Below, one piece after another: positions 25,157-34,340 of a stretch of 64,000 bases of DNA. Numbering within the stretch: position 1 is the first letter of the stretch; the number at the start of each line of letters is the position of its first letter. The translations under genes and the position numbers were made by a program. Where the stretch lies: contig JADJEH010000002.1 in assembly GCA_016702305.1 (NCBI GenBank), positions 743,451 through 807,450 of the forward strand, read 5' to 3'. This DNA is from a bacterium. GTDB taxonomy: Bacteria; Electryoneota; RPQS01. The notes beneath the pieces were generated by a model. It was not told the origin of the DNA and ran no database searches. It saw nothing but the letters and a program-made list of their open reading frames with translations.

Positions 25157-27982
25157 CTATGGAGCCCCGGCCTGCGACACGGCAGTCGAGCAGGTCAGGA
25201 CAATGCTGTAAATGCGATAAACTGACAGGTCGTGCAGGTCGTCCCATTCGGCGGCGCCGGCGGGGAGTGGCAGGCTCGCTTCGAGAGTGAACTGCGTATC
25301 CTGCCCACCGTCAGGATTGCCATCATTTTCCGGATCGTCACAACTATAGATGTCGTAGAGTCCGGGATAGGTAGCCATCCACGACAGTCGAGTGCCGCCC
25401 GTGATAATCGCGACGGTTAGATGATCCGGCGGCGCGCAGCGTGCCGGAGTCAAACGACAGGGCGGGGGATACAGCGCGACCGGGTGCAGCCAGTCAGCGT
25501 CGGTGAAGTTGGTCATGGCAATCTTCCCGCCCGCCGTGTCCTCAATCGCGGCCACACCATAGCCCTGCAAGCTGTTGCTGTCAGGCGTGCACCATGCGAC
25601 TGGCACGAAGCCCGGCCCTGGTTGCGGCCCATCATAGCCGGGATCCAGATCCTCGTAACACTGAACGAAGTCATTCGGTGAGCCTTGGTGGACGACCAAC
25701 AGATGGTTGGAGAGGTGAGCATAGTCCGCACCGGCGCACGACAAGGACTGATTCGGGCTTTGCTGCGGCAGCACGTGTGGTCCTTGAATGACCGAAGGTT
25801 GGAGCGGATTGCTCAAATTGAGCTCGAAGGCCCGCGAGTGCCCGGTGTTGGATGAATCGCGCACAAACACCCACATGTGATTATGCGTCGGGTCGAAGGC
25901 CGCGCCCGACCACCGCAAAATCGTAAGTCCAGGCAAAGCCGTCCACGATTGGATCACGCCACCACCACTCGACAGCCTGTACAGGCGGCCTGTACCCGTG
26001 AAAAAGTCGGTCGTCGTGCCGCACCAGAACTCGCCTCCGTTACGTGGATCGTAGGCCAGCATGCGGCAGGCCGAGTTCTCCTGAGACTGCCAGGTAATCG
26101 GCGGCAGCGAGTCGCATGTTTGCGCGTCGTACCGCAGAATATACTGCGTGTTGCTCGTTCCAGGATAATAACTCTGATAGAATACGTTGCCCGCGCCGTC
26201 GCCTTCGCCGTCCAGATAACGGTTGCCCAGACCTCCGGGGCCGCGCAGATCAGCGTCGCAGGTTTCGTGATTGCAATCGGCGATACACACGAAATCAAGA
26301 TCAAAGCTCAGCGGCTGGCCGTCCCAACTCTCCACGACGACAAAATACTCTCCGTTCGTCAGGTCGCTGGCAAACAGGGAATCCCGTCCAAAGGCCACGC
26401 ATTGCCGCGGGTCGCATGTTTCCAGCAGAAAGAGTGCAACATGATCCAACGTGTCCGTCGTCGCGCGAATGGCCACGTTGCCTTGATTCGGAATCTGCAT
26501 GCGGAAGATCAGTTCTGCGCCGGGAAAGCTCAAGTCACTGCAACAATACCGGCGGGCTGACCCTGATCCCGGCGCAATCACCAGATTCTCCAGCCGCACG
26601 CCCGCTTCGGCGCACGGCACATCCGCGGACATCTCACAGTCCAGCATTTGCGGCTGAGCCTGGCATGTCTGCGCGCTTTGTCCGCCACAGCTTGCGCAAA
26701 GACCGGTAAGTCGCACGTCCGCCCAGCCGACATCATCCGTTCGCACAGCAGACAACGCTCCGGCCGCCCCGGTCCATTGCTCACATGGCAACGGTGGATT
26801 GGGGTCCACACTTGCCGCAGAAAAGAGAAAGCTCGGTAAAGTCGCACCGCCGGTTACAGAATCAACGACGATGCCCAGCCAGAACGGCTCGCTCAAACAA
26901 CAGCTCACTGACGAAATATCCGCATGCACATCCAATACTGTCTGGAACGCCGTCCCTCGGCGCACGCTCAAGGGAATCGAGCAGACCGGTTCAGCGGGCG
27001 GACAACACACGTCGCCAAACCCGGCGCATGCGAATAAGGCCCTTAGATAAGCCGAATCGCTGGCCGCGCCGAGCGCTTCAAAATATAGTTTGAAATCAAG
27101 TCCCTGCGGCTGCAGCGGCAGGAGCAATTCGCCCGGATCGAACCACTGATAGACGATATTGGTGTTCGGATCGAAGTAGGCTTGCAAACCGTAGAAGTTG
27201 GTAAGATCGCACACTCCCGCGCACGGCGGCACAATCACGCTATCACCCAAATCGCAAGCATAGTGAATGTCTATCGGAGGGCCGGAATAGTCGCCCCACA
27301 CCGAAGTCCAATCTTCCAGAGAATCGGCCATTACGAACACTTCGCAGAGTTGAATTTCAGCGTCAACATCATCGCCCAGAAGCGTCACCCAGCTTCCTTG
27401 GCGCGTTCCTTGACTAACGATACCAACAAAGGTACCAATTGAATCAGTCAAGGCGCCTTCGAAAACAATGTCAGCGAGGAGTATCTGATCCAGCGAATCC
27501 GTGGAATCGGGCGGAAAGACAACCGAGGCGGTGCGGAAATCGCGCAGAAAACCGAGCCTCGTACATGGGTTAATTCCATCGGCTGGGCAGCGAAATTCTA
27601 TCGTTAAATCCAGCGTGTCCCCCGTGCTGCCATCCGGGCGCTGGAAGCGAACTCGAATACTATCAATGCGAATCGGTTCATCAGGGGCGCACGTACCGCA
27701 GGTGCCTCTTAACCAGCAGTGTATCGCCCAGCCCGATGAAAGTCCGTGATACCGTGAATTGCCGCCTTCCAAATCAAAACCATAGTTGTGATTGCAAGGC
27801 GTCTCGTCGAGCGTGTTCCATTCGGTTCGTTCGCCTATATTCTGAGCATCAATCACGATAGGAATAACCGAAGGCAGCGGTACTCGTGCGGAAGGAGTCT
27901 CTAGCGTAATGTTGCGAGGAGACTCGATCGTGGCCGCAAATGCCAGCGTGACTGAAAACAACAAGACGAGCAGCTTCTTCAC
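25157..27982 (-). CDS. Large secreted Cys-rich hypothetical protein
   Basis: 941 aa, not recognised. The GTG start at 27982 overlaps the ferredoxin stop (GTGA), and a signal peptide MKKLLVLLFSVTLAFAA follows. The first ~450 residues hold several beta-rich units with paired cysteines and patterns like DSLDQILLADIVFEG. Residues ~460-580 resemble a pre-peptidase C-terminal-type domain (RMQIPNQGNVAIRATTDTLDHVALFLLETC). Residues ~590-850 look like a beta-propeller (YRLSSGGGVIQSW, MWVFVRDSSN). An Fn3-like end follows. It lacks a recognisable T9SS C-terminal signal, so export to the periplasm or outside by another route is inferred. Confidence 0.6.
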   Translation of the reverse strand: MKKLLVLLFSVTLAFAATIESPRNITLETPSARVPLPSVIPIVIDAQNIGERTEWNTLDETPCNHNYGFDLEGGNSRYHGLSSGWAIHCWLRGTCGTCAPDEPIRIDSIRVRFQRPDGSTGDTLDLTIEFRCPADGINPCTRLGFLRDFRTASVVFPPDSTDSLDQILLADIVFEGALTDSIGTFVGIVSQGTRQGSWVTLLGDDVDAEIQLCEVFVMADSLEDWTSVWGDYSGPPIDIHYACDLGDSVIVPPCAGVCDLTNFYGLQAYFDPNTNIVYQWFDPGELLLPLQPQGLDFKLYFEALGAASDSAYLRALFACAGFGDVCCPPAEPVCSIPLSVRRGTAFQTVLDVHADISSVSCCLSEPFWLGIVVDSVTGGATLPSFLFSAASVDPNPPLPCEQWTGAAGALSAVRTDDVGWADVRLTGLCASCGGQSAQTCQAQPQMLDCEMSADVPCAEAGVRLENLVIAPGSGSARRYCCSDLSFPGAELIFRMQIPNQGNVAIRATTDTLDHVALFLLETCDPRQCVAFGRDSLFASDLTNGEYFVVVESWDGQPLSFDLDFVCIADCNHETCDADLRGPGGLGNRYLDGEGDGAGNVFYQSYYPGTSNTQYILRYDAQTCDSLPPITWQSQENSACRMLAYDPRNGGEFWCGTTTDFFTGTGRLYRLSSGGGVIQSWTALPGLTILRWSGAAFDPTHNHMWVFVRDSSNTGHSRAFELNLSNPLQPSVIQGPHVLPQQSPNQSLSCAGADYAHLSNHLLVVHQGSPNDFVQCYEDLDPGYDGPQPGPGFVPVAWCTPDSNSLQGYGVAAIEDTAGGKIAMTNFTDADWLHPVALYPPPCRLTPARCAPPDHLTVAIITGGTRLSWMATYPGLYDIYSCDDPENDGNPDGGQDTQFTLEASLPLPAGAAEWDDLHDLSVYRIYSIVLTCSTAVSQAGAP

Positions 27983-28329
27983 ATCGTGCCTCCCGCCTTT
28001 GTACGATCCGCATGAAACATCGGGTCGAGTAATCTCGTCACCGGTTTACCGGCCAGCAGATGCCGTTCAAATATCTCGTCGCAGTCCTCCGCGTTCACAA
28101 ACGAATACCACACTGCATCGGGATAAACGACCACCGATGCACCCCTGGCGCAATTCGCTAAGCAACCCGAGCTATTGATCCGGATCTTGGAGTTCAGGCC
28201 TGCCGCTTTGACCTTGTCACGTAAAAGCTGTAGTATATCGGCGCCACCTTTTGAGGCGCAACAGCCCTTCGGGTCGTCCTCGGGACGCCGGTTCTCGCAG
28301 ACAAAGACATGATAGATGTAGCGGGACAT
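27979..28329 (-). CDS. Thioredoxin-like [2Fe-2S] ferredoxin
   Basis: 116 aa from ATG 28329; the open frame extends to 28431, but the family begins at MSRYIYHVFVC. Cluster cysteines are C11, C23 (with adjacent C24), C56 and C60, in the pattern C-x11-C...SGCLANC typical of the thioredoxin-fold ferredoxins also found as NuoE-like domains. It is probably a soluble electron carrier; partner unknown. Its stop overlaps the GTG of the 941-aa gene, an odd pairing for a cytosolic carrier. Confidence 0.85.
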   Translation of the reverse strand: MSRYIYHVFVCENRRPEDDPKGCCASKGGADILQLLRDKVKAAGLNSKIRINSSGCLANCARGASVVVYPDAVWYSFVNAEDCDEIFERHLLAGKPVTRLLDPMFHADRTKAGGTM

Positions 28330-28352
28330 AGTGAAGAGGCTTTTGATCCTGA

Positions 28353-28381
28353 AAGATACAATAACTTGGCGGAATTTCAAA
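28353..28381 (-). promoter_or_regulatory. Possible promoter of the ferredoxin gene
   Basis: Minus strand: TTTGAA (28381-28376), 17 nt, TATCTT (28358-28353); TTGAAA at 16 nt is an alternative. The start codon is 24 nt downstream. Confidence 0.5.
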
Positions 28382-28505
28382 CGTTTAGCCCCCGCGGCGG
28401 CGATTCCAAAGGGAACGGTCCGGGTCGGCAATGCGTTATGATATAGACATTTATGGACATGCTTGTCACGATGAACCTGCCTTTAATTCAATTGGAGCAA
28501 CTATC

Positions 28506-28964
28506 ATGCGCACACGAATCCTCCTCGGCCTTCTATTGACCTGCACCCTTGCCTCCGCATCCCTTGCCAAGAACCGGGACAATTTCGGAATCGGCCCCTA
28601 CATCGGCGAGCCCACCGGTCTCAACGCCCAGTTCTTCTGGGACAAGTCCTCCGCGCTCGACATCGGTGCGGCTTGGTCTTGGGACGAGTGGTTCCTTCTG
28701 TCCGCCGATTTTCAAATGTATGATTACATTATGGATATGCCGCGCGAGTGGAAATGGTACTACGGCGGCGGCGCCTATATGACCTTCGCCAACGACGAAC
28801 ACGATGACAACACGATCGGCGTGCGCGTGCCCCTTGGTCTGAAATACCATTTCCCCTATTCCATTGTAGATGTTTCGGCGGAATTCGCGCCCGGTGTCGA
28901 GCTGGCTCCCAAGACAAGGCTGTCCCTTCAGGGCGGCGTCGGCGTCACTTTCTGGCTCTGGTAA
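28506..28964 (+). CDS. Small outer-membrane beta-barrel protein
   Basis: 152 aa from ATG 28506, preceded by TTGGAGC. The signal peptide is MRTRILLGLLLTCTLASASLA. The mature part alternates short strands (IGPYIGEPTGLNAQFFW, LDIGAAWSW, WYYGGGAYMTF, LGLKYHFPY, VSAEFAPGVELA) and ends VGVTFWLW with an aromatic terminus. This is the layout of an 8-stranded barrel of the DUF3996/OmpA-like kind. Function unknown. The frame is open from 28431, but the upstream part has no signal character. Confidence 0.75.
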   Translation: MRTRILLGLLLTCTLASASLAKNRDNFGIGPYIGEPTGLNAQFFWDKSSALDIGAAWSWDEWFLLSADFQMYDYIMDMPREWKWYYGGGAYMTFANDEHDDNTIGVRVPLGLKYHFPYSIVDVSAEFAPGVELAPKTRLSLQGGVGVTFWLW

Positions 28965-28966
28965 AT

Positions 28967-28995
28967 TTGCCTTAGCGGGGAATATTCTCTAAATT
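28967..28995 (+). promoter_or_regulatory. Promoter of the mutase gene
   Basis: TTGCCT (28967-28972), 17 nt, TAAATT (28990-28995). Exact TTGNNN-N17-TANNTT match, 29 nt before ATG 29025. Confidence 0.6.
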
Positions 28996-29024
28996 CTGGT
29001 TTGCATGAAACACGAGGCAAACGC

Positions 29025-30695
29025 ATGACACCGCTGGAAAAATTGCTGGCTGCCCGCCGCCGCTGGGAGGCCGACTTCTCGGGCAAAGGTGGACCGGGTA
29101 ACGGCCGGAAGTTCGTGACGACTTCGAGCATGGAGATACCTCCTCTGTCATGGACGGAGGATCCGTCACAGGCTGAGCAGTACATGTCCAAGCTCGGTTT
29201 TCCGGGTCAGTATCCCTATACTCGCGGCGTCCATGCCAGCATGTACCGTGGTAAGTGGTGGACCATGCGCCAATTTAGCGGATTTGCCACTCCAGAAGAG
29301 ACCAACCAGCGTTACCGCTACATTCTCGAACAGGGCGGCGACGGCCTATCGGTGGCTTTTGATCTGCCGACCTTAATGGGTCGGGACCCGGACTCGGAGT
29401 GGTCGCTCGGTGAGGTTGGAAAGTGCGGTGTTTCGGTGGCTTCGCTGGAAGATGCGGAGATTCTGTTTAAGGACATCCCGTTAGGCCAGATCACGACATC
29501 CATGACGATCAACGCCCCGGCCGCGATCATCTGGGCCTTTTATATCGCGGCCGCCGAGAAGCAGGGCTGGAAACGGTCGGAGCTGGGCGGAACGCTGCAG
29601 AACGATATTCTGAAAGAGTATATCGCTCAGAAGGAATTCATCTACCCGCCAAAGCCATCGTTGAAACTGGTGGTGGATACCATTGAATTCGCGACGCGCG
29701 AAATGCCGAAATTCAACCCGGTCTCGATTTCCGGCTACCACATCCGCGAGGCTGGTTCGACGGCCATCCAGGAATTGGCGTTTACGTTGGCGGACGGATT
29801 TACGTATGTTGAAGCCGCGTTGGAGCGCGGGCTCGCGGTGGACGAGTTCGCCCCGCGGCTGTCGCACTTTTTCAACTCCCATCTGGACTTCTTCGAAGAG
29901 ATTGGGAAATTTCGCGCCGCCCGCCGAATTTGGGCCCAGCGGATGAAGGAAAAGTACGGTGCACAGAACGAACGTTCGCTCCTTTGCCGTTTCCATACTC
30001 AAACTGCGGGTTGCAGTTTGCAAGCGCAACAACCGGAAGTTAACCTGATTCGTACCGCCACCGAGGCCCTGGCGGCCGTGTTGGGCGGCACTCAGAGCCT
30101 GCACACGAACTCCATGGACGAGACGCTCGCGCTTCCGAGCGAAAAGGCCGTGACCTTAGCCATGCGGACGCAGCAGGTTCTCAAGCACGAGGTCCTCGCC
30201 GGTGCGCCGATAGACCCGTTAGGCGGCAGCTACTTCGTGGAGTGGATGACCGACAAAATGGAAGACGGTGCCAACCAGTATTTTGATCGCATTGACGCCA
30301 TGGGCGGTGTCGTTGCGGCCATCGAAGGTGGCTTTTTCCAGCGGGAATTGGCCCGGGCCGCGCAAGTCTATCAATCAGAATTCGACAAAGGCGAACGCGT
30401 CCTCGTCGGGGTCAACCGCTATGTGCATGCCGACGAGCAGATTGATATTCCGATCCTTGATATTTCGGAGGAACAGTGTCGCACGCAGCAGGTAAACAAG
30501 CTGAATGCCCTCCGCCGCCGGCGGGATGGCCGGGCGGTGCAAGAGTGCCTCGACAATATCAAACTCGCGGCCGACAAGGACCTGAACCTGATGCCGCACC
30601 TGATCGCGGGTGCGCATGCCTATTGCACCCTGGGCGAAATGGTGGACACGCTGAAAGAAGTTTATTCCGAGTACGAAGAGCCCGTAGCATTCTGA
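29025..30695 (+). CDS. B12-dependent acyl-CoA mutase large subunit, isobutyryl-CoA mutase-like signature
   Basis: 556 aa from ATG 29025 (GAGG upstream). It is the TIM-barrel substrate domain of the methylmalonyl-CoA mutase family without the C-terminal B12-binding domain, so it must pair with a separate small subunit not in this window. The catalytic His is H239 (SISGYHIREAG). At positions that set substrate choice, aligned from memory to Propionibacterium MutB, it has F84 where MutB has Tyr89 (TMRQF), Q202 for Arg207 (EYIAQKEF) and K78-W79 in place of Arg82-Pro83. Phe plus Gln is the isobutyryl-CoA mutase (IcmA) combination, so branched/linear C4-CoA isomerisation is more likely than methylmalonyl-CoA. 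A strong terminator follows. Confidence 0.87.
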   Translation: MTPLEKLLAARRRWEADFSGKGGPGNGRKFVTTSSMEIPPLSWTEDPSQAEQYMSKLGFPGQYPYTRGVHASMYRGKWWTMRQFSGFATPEETNQRYRYILEQGGDGLSVAFDLPTLMGRDPDSEWSLGEVGKCGVSVASLEDAEILFKDIPLGQITTSMTINAPAAIIWAFYIAAAEKQGWKRSELGGTLQNDILKEYIAQKEFIYPPKPSLKLVVDTIEFATREMPKFNPVSISGYHIREAGSTAIQELAFTLADGFTYVEAALERGLAVDEFAPRLSHFFNSHLDFFEEIGKFRAARRIWAQRMKEKYGAQNERSLLCRFHTQTAGCSLQAQQPEVNLIRTATEALAAVLGGTQSLHTNSMDETLALPSEKAVTLAMRTQQVLKHEVLAGAPIDPLGGSYFVEWMTDKMEDGANQYFDRIDAMGGVVAAIEGGFFQRELARAAQVYQSEFDKGERVLVGVNRYVHADEQIDIPILDISEEQCRTQQVNKLNALRRRRDGRAVQECLDNIKLAADKDLNLMPHLIAGAHAYCTLGEMVDTLKEVYSEYEEPVAF

Positions 30696-30721
30696 TCCAC
30701 GGGCAAAACGCGGTTCTTATG

Positions 30722-30753
30722 GGGCAGGCTGGCACAGCCTGCCCTATCTTTTT
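30722..30753 (+). terminator. Intrinsic terminator after the mutase gene
   Basis: A 9-bp stem, GGGCAGGCT/AGCCTGCCC (30722-30730 with 30736-30744), has a 5-nt loop and then TATCTTTTT. Confidence 0.88.
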
Positions 30754-30800
30754 GCGCTGGAACTGAGTTTGCAGGTTCCCTTGAAAAAGGTACCTCATTC

Positions 30801-31523
30801 GTGCTTCGAATTGTCTTATCAACCGCTATAGCGTGCTGTCTTGTCATCACAAGCTGCATACCGCCAGGCAAGTCGGCCCTGCGAATCGCGATCGCGCATT
30901 CGCCGGGCTCGTCCGTGCTGTATCTGGCGCAGGAGCTTGGCATGTTTGAGAAGTACGGTGTGGACGTCGAACTGGCAGAACTGAATACATGCTGCGAATC
31001 GTGGGAGTGTTTTGACGAAGGGAATTGCGATGCAGCGGTCGTGTCATTCGAGGAGTTTATGTCCCGGCACAGTCCGACCGATGGTTCCGGGGTATTGATG
31101 CTCTTAGCGGTTCCCGACACCTCCAATAGCGCTGCCCGAGACAGTTGCCCAAAAGCCGCGAACTGCTCCGGCGAGGAGATTCTGATCGGGAATCGTTCAA
31201 AACTGATGCTGCGTCGCGACGAATGGCAGCGGGTTCTATTGGCGTATGAACACGCCCGGCTCTTAGCTGTCTCCGACATGTCGAGCTGTGTTGAGATTGT
31301 CGCTGAGCGGGAACATAGCGCCCCGCAAGACGTCATCAGTAACATCGCAGCGTGGTCTCTCTTCAGCATCATGGCACAGGATTCCCTCCTGAGCCGGGAC
31401 GGTCCCTATTCGCACATGAATGCCCATTGGCAGGGCCGGCTCTTCTTGACTTCAGCAGTCTCCACTCGTCTGGCCGCGGACTTAATGCCGAATGCCGGAT
31501 CTCCAGGAGACCATGCTCGGTGA
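30801..31523 (+). CDS. Substrate-binding-protein-like lipoprotein paired with a hybrid kinase
   Basis: 240 aa from GTG 30801. The lipobox is VITSC, so it is membrane-anchored. The start of the mature part (LRIAIAHSPGSSVLYLAQELGMFEKYGVDVELAEL) is typical of NMT1/THI5-SsuA-type periplasmic binding proteins. It continues with DAAVVSFEEFM, where such proteins bind ligand. At 240 aa it is shorter than usual (~300), and it has an odd Cys cluster (CCESWEC...C). There are no ABC permease or ATPase genes. Instead its stop overlaps the GTG of a membrane histidine kinase, so it probably serves as the kinase's periplasmic ligand sensor. Confidence 0.72.
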   Translation: MLRIVLSTAIACCLVITSCIPPGKSALRIAIAHSPGSSVLYLAQELGMFEKYGVDVELAELNTCCESWECFDEGNCDAAVVSFEEFMSRHSPTDGSGVLMLLAVPDTSNSAARDSCPKAANCSGEEILIGNRSKLMLRRDEWQRVLLAYEHARLLAVSDMSSCVEIVAEREHSAPQDVISNIAAWSLFSIMAQDSLLSRDGPYSHMNAHWQGRLFLTSAVSTRLAADLMPNAGSPGDHAR

Positions 31524-34258
31524 TTAGGCGTGTCTTTCACCAAATCGAACGCTCATTGGCGCTCAAGCTCGGTTTCCCAATTGTCGTCGCCGGATTCATC
31601 CTAGCGCTTACGGGTGCCCTTGGCGTGCGTCAGCTCTTTCAAAGACAGTTGAATGACCAGTTGTTGTCGCGTGCGGACGTGATCATTGCCTCGCTGCGTG
31701 CCGGTACGCGCGCCGTGGACGATGCCGGACTCGTGAATTTCGTGAACCTCCTAAGTTCACAGCGCGAAGTCAGCCGCATTGTTGTTGTGGATCACGACAC
31801 TGAGACCATCATCGCATGCAACCGCAACGCCTTGATTCGCAAGACACTGGCGCAAGCTGGACAAAGCGACGAGACGCTTGAGCATCTCGCGGCCATGGTC
31901 CGAGCCGGGATTGCCTACGATATGCGCTTCTATAGCGATGGGCGATTCGGCATGGTCAAACGAGTAGGCCTCGCTTCCGAATTGCGCGAGCGGCCGGACT
32001 ATGTGCTCGTCGTGCTCAATACGATGTCAGCGCGGCAGGCGGTCTTCGAAGACACTGCGCGCATGCTGCTCTTCCTGCTGGGCACGCTGATCGTGCTGGT
32101 CGTCACGGCCTATTCGTTGGTGAACCTGCACATCCTGAAACCTGTTTCGGCGATTCGCTCGGCAATGAATCAGCGCGCCGCCGGACAGCAGAACGTCATC
32201 TCAACCGTACAGTCTTCGGATGAGATCGGCGAGCTGTCCGTCTCGCTCAACCACATGCTCAGGGCGCTTGAGGAAAGCGAAGGCCGCAACCGCACGATTA
32301 TCGAGGCCGCTCCGATCGCAATTTGTGTTGTGGATGAATGGTCTGGCGGGCTTCTTTACACGAATCGGAATTTTCAGGACTACTTTGGCCTGACGGACGC
32401 CGATCCGAATTGCGGGGTAATTTGGGACCTGCTGATTGAAGCCGGAGACCGCTACCTGCTCGAGCGAGCGGTGCGAACTGCAAACGCAATCGAGGCCTGG
32501 GAGGTTGGCGTTCGGCGGCGCGGCAGGGTCAATCAATGGTCGAGTTTGACCACCCGCGAAATTCTCTGGCAGGCCCATCCTGCCGTCCTATGCGGCTTCG
32601 TGGATATCACCGAACAGCGGGATCACAAAGAGCAAATCGAGAAGTCGCATCAAGAACTTGAGCATATCAACAGCCAGCTCGAACAAGCGATAGTCCGCGC
32701 TAACCAGCTTGCCAAAGAGGCTGAGGCCGCCAGCGTTGCCAAGAGCAACTTCCTGGCGAATATGTCGCACGAGATTCGTACTCCGATGAATGGAATCGTC
32801 GGTTTTACACGGCTGCTCTCCGAGCACCCGCTGTCCGCTGAACAACGCGAGTACGCCCGCGCCGCACAGGACTGCGCAGACTCCCTGCTGACGTTGATCA
32901 ATGACATTCTCGATTTGTCCAAGATCGAGGCGAAGCAGATGAAGCTCGAACAGGTGGACGTGAGCATCCGTGATCTGGTGGAAAGCGTTGTCATGCTTTT
33001 CTCATTGCAAGCGTCGGCGAAGGGTCTCGAAATCGGATACTACGTTGAGCCTGACGTTCCTGAACTTATCAAGGGCGATCCTACGCGCTTGCGGCAAGTG
33101 CTTTCAAATTTAATCGGCAATGCGCTCAAGTTCACGCAAGAGGGTTACATCTTCGTGCACGTAAGCGCGACCGTAATAAACGAGCAGGTCAATCTTTCGT
33201 GCGAGGTGTGCGACACGGGCATCGGTATCGAAGCGGACCGGTTGGAGTTGATTTTCGAGAATTTCACACAAGCTGACGCCTCGATATCGCGGCAGTTCGG
33301 CGGCACAGGTCTCGGACTGTCGATCAGCAGCAGTTTGGCCAAGATCATGGGCGGCGACATTACTGTCACAAGCCGCGTGGGCGAGGGCAGCATATTCACC
33401 TTGGCGACGGTTCACGAAATGCGCGTCGAAGCGTTGCCCGTGCCCCCGCAACCGTCCGACACAAAGTGGGTTATCCTCGAACCTCGTCCGTGGTTTGCGC
33501 GCTACGACCGGCTTCTGGTAGGTGCGGAGGTTCCGGTCGTAAGTGACTGGCAGCGGGCCTTCGATGCGCTCGTTGAGACAGGGCAGCATGGCGGGCTGTT
33601 GATCGGCAGCGGCGTAGCGGACGAGGACCTGCGGCAGTTGACGGATGCGGTTTCCCGGCACCCGGTCGCGCGGCGGGCGCGCGTCGTTATTCTCGCGTCT
33701 CATGGTCGCCGCGCGCAACTCGCCACTGAAGGGAATTCGCTTCTATCATCGGCCATCGAAGTGCCTAACCGCCTCTCTATATTGCGCGACGCCATGCGAT
33801 TCCCGTTGACGCCTACGGCACCTGACTCAATGCCTTCCGACGCAGGGGTAGCGACGTCTGCAGCCATTGCCGACGCACTGCATCTGCGCGTGCTGGTGGC
33901 CGAAGATAATCCCGTGAATCAGAAACTTGCTCAGCGGATCCTCGAACGAATGGGTTGCGAGGTCGTGATCGCCAACAACGGCGCCGAGGCGGTGCGGCGG
34001 CATACGGAGGCCATTTTTGACGTGATTCTCATGGATATCCAAATGCCCATTCTTGACGGACTAACCGCTTCCAAGGCGATCCGCGCTCAGGCCGTCCGTC
34101 CCGGAATCCCGATCATTGCTCTGACGGCCAATGCACTGCCCGGCGACCGTGAGTCCTGCTATTCTGCTGGGATGACGGGATACCTTACCAAACCTTTCAG
34201 ACCAGAAGAGATTCGCGCCGCGCTTCAGTCCGCGCTGCCAGCGCCTACGACCGCATAG
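31520..34258 (+). CDS. Membrane hybrid sensor histidine kinase
   Basis: 912 aa from GTG 31520 (GTGA overlap with the upstream stop; AGGAGA upstream); the frame is open further back but only as antiregister sequence. TM1 is at ~18-40, a periplasmic domain of ~135 residues follows, and TM2 is at ~178-200. HAMP is at ~200-255, PAS at ~260-370, then a coiled coil. HisKA has H417 in MSHEIRTPMNG. HATPase motifs are LIGNALKFT, DTGIGI and GGTGLGLSIS. A degenerate receiver-like segment is at ~650-770. A full receiver at ~795-910 has phosphoacceptor D839 (ILMDIQMP) and the KPF lysine. The receiver has no output domain, so a phosphorelay partner is encoded elsewhere. Confidence 0.9.
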   Translation: MIRRVFHQIERSLALKLGFPIVVAGFILALTGALGVRQLFQRQLNDQLLSRADVIIASLRAGTRAVDDAGLVNFVNLLSSQREVSRIVVVDHDTETIIACNRNALIRKTLAQAGQSDETLEHLAAMVRAGIAYDMRFYSDGRFGMVKRVGLASELRERPDYVLVVLNTMSARQAVFEDTARMLLFLLGTLIVLVVTAYSLVNLHILKPVSAIRSAMNQRAAGQQNVISTVQSSDEIGELSVSLNHMLRALEESEGRNRTIIEAAPIAICVVDEWSGGLLYTNRNFQDYFGLTDADPNCGVIWDLLIEAGDRYLLERAVRTANAIEAWEVGVRRRGRVNQWSSLTTREILWQAHPAVLCGFVDITEQRDHKEQIEKSHQELEHINSQLEQAIVRANQLAKEAEAASVAKSNFLANMSHEIRTPMNGIVGFTRLLSEHPLSAEQREYARAAQDCADSLLTLINDILDLSKIEAKQMKLEQVDVSIRDLVESVVMLFSLQASAKGLEIGYYVEPDVPELIKGDPTRLRQVLSNLIGNALKFTQEGYIFVHVSATVINEQVNLSCEVCDTGIGIEADRLELIFENFTQADASISRQFGGTGLGLSISSSLAKIMGGDITVTSRVGEGSIFTLATVHEMRVEALPVPPQPSDTKWVILEPRPWFARYDRLLVGAEVPVVSDWQRAFDALVETGQHGGLLIGSGVADEDLRQLTDAVSRHPVARRARVVILASHGRRAQLATEGNSLLSSAIEVPNRLSILRDAMRFPLTPTAPDSMPSDAGVATSAAIADALHLRVLVAEDNPVNQKLAQRILERMGCEVVIANNGAEAVRRHTEAIFDVILMDIQMPILDGLTASKAIRAQAVRPGIPIIALTANALPGDRESCYSAGMTGYLTKPFRPEEIRAALQSALPAPTTA

Positions 34259-34288
34259 CGGAGCATTTGCAGGAACGCCGGGCAACCC

Positions 34289-34317
34289 TTGCTATTTCGG
34301 GTGCAATTGCTTACGAT
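34289..34317 (+). promoter_or_regulatory. Promoter of the glycosidase-like gene
   Basis: TTGCTA (34289-34294), 17 nt, TACGAT (34312-34317), then TGAG. It ends 24 nt before ATG 34341 and supports that start over an in-frame TTG at 34317. Confidence 0.5.
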
Positions 34318-34340
34318 TGAGAAGGAAGCCAAACTTACGA

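Noticed and set aside
31352..31519. N-terminal extension of the hybrid kinase
   Set aside because: It lies in another frame of the binding-protein gene. The GTGA overlap at 31520 with AGGAGA upstream is a better start.
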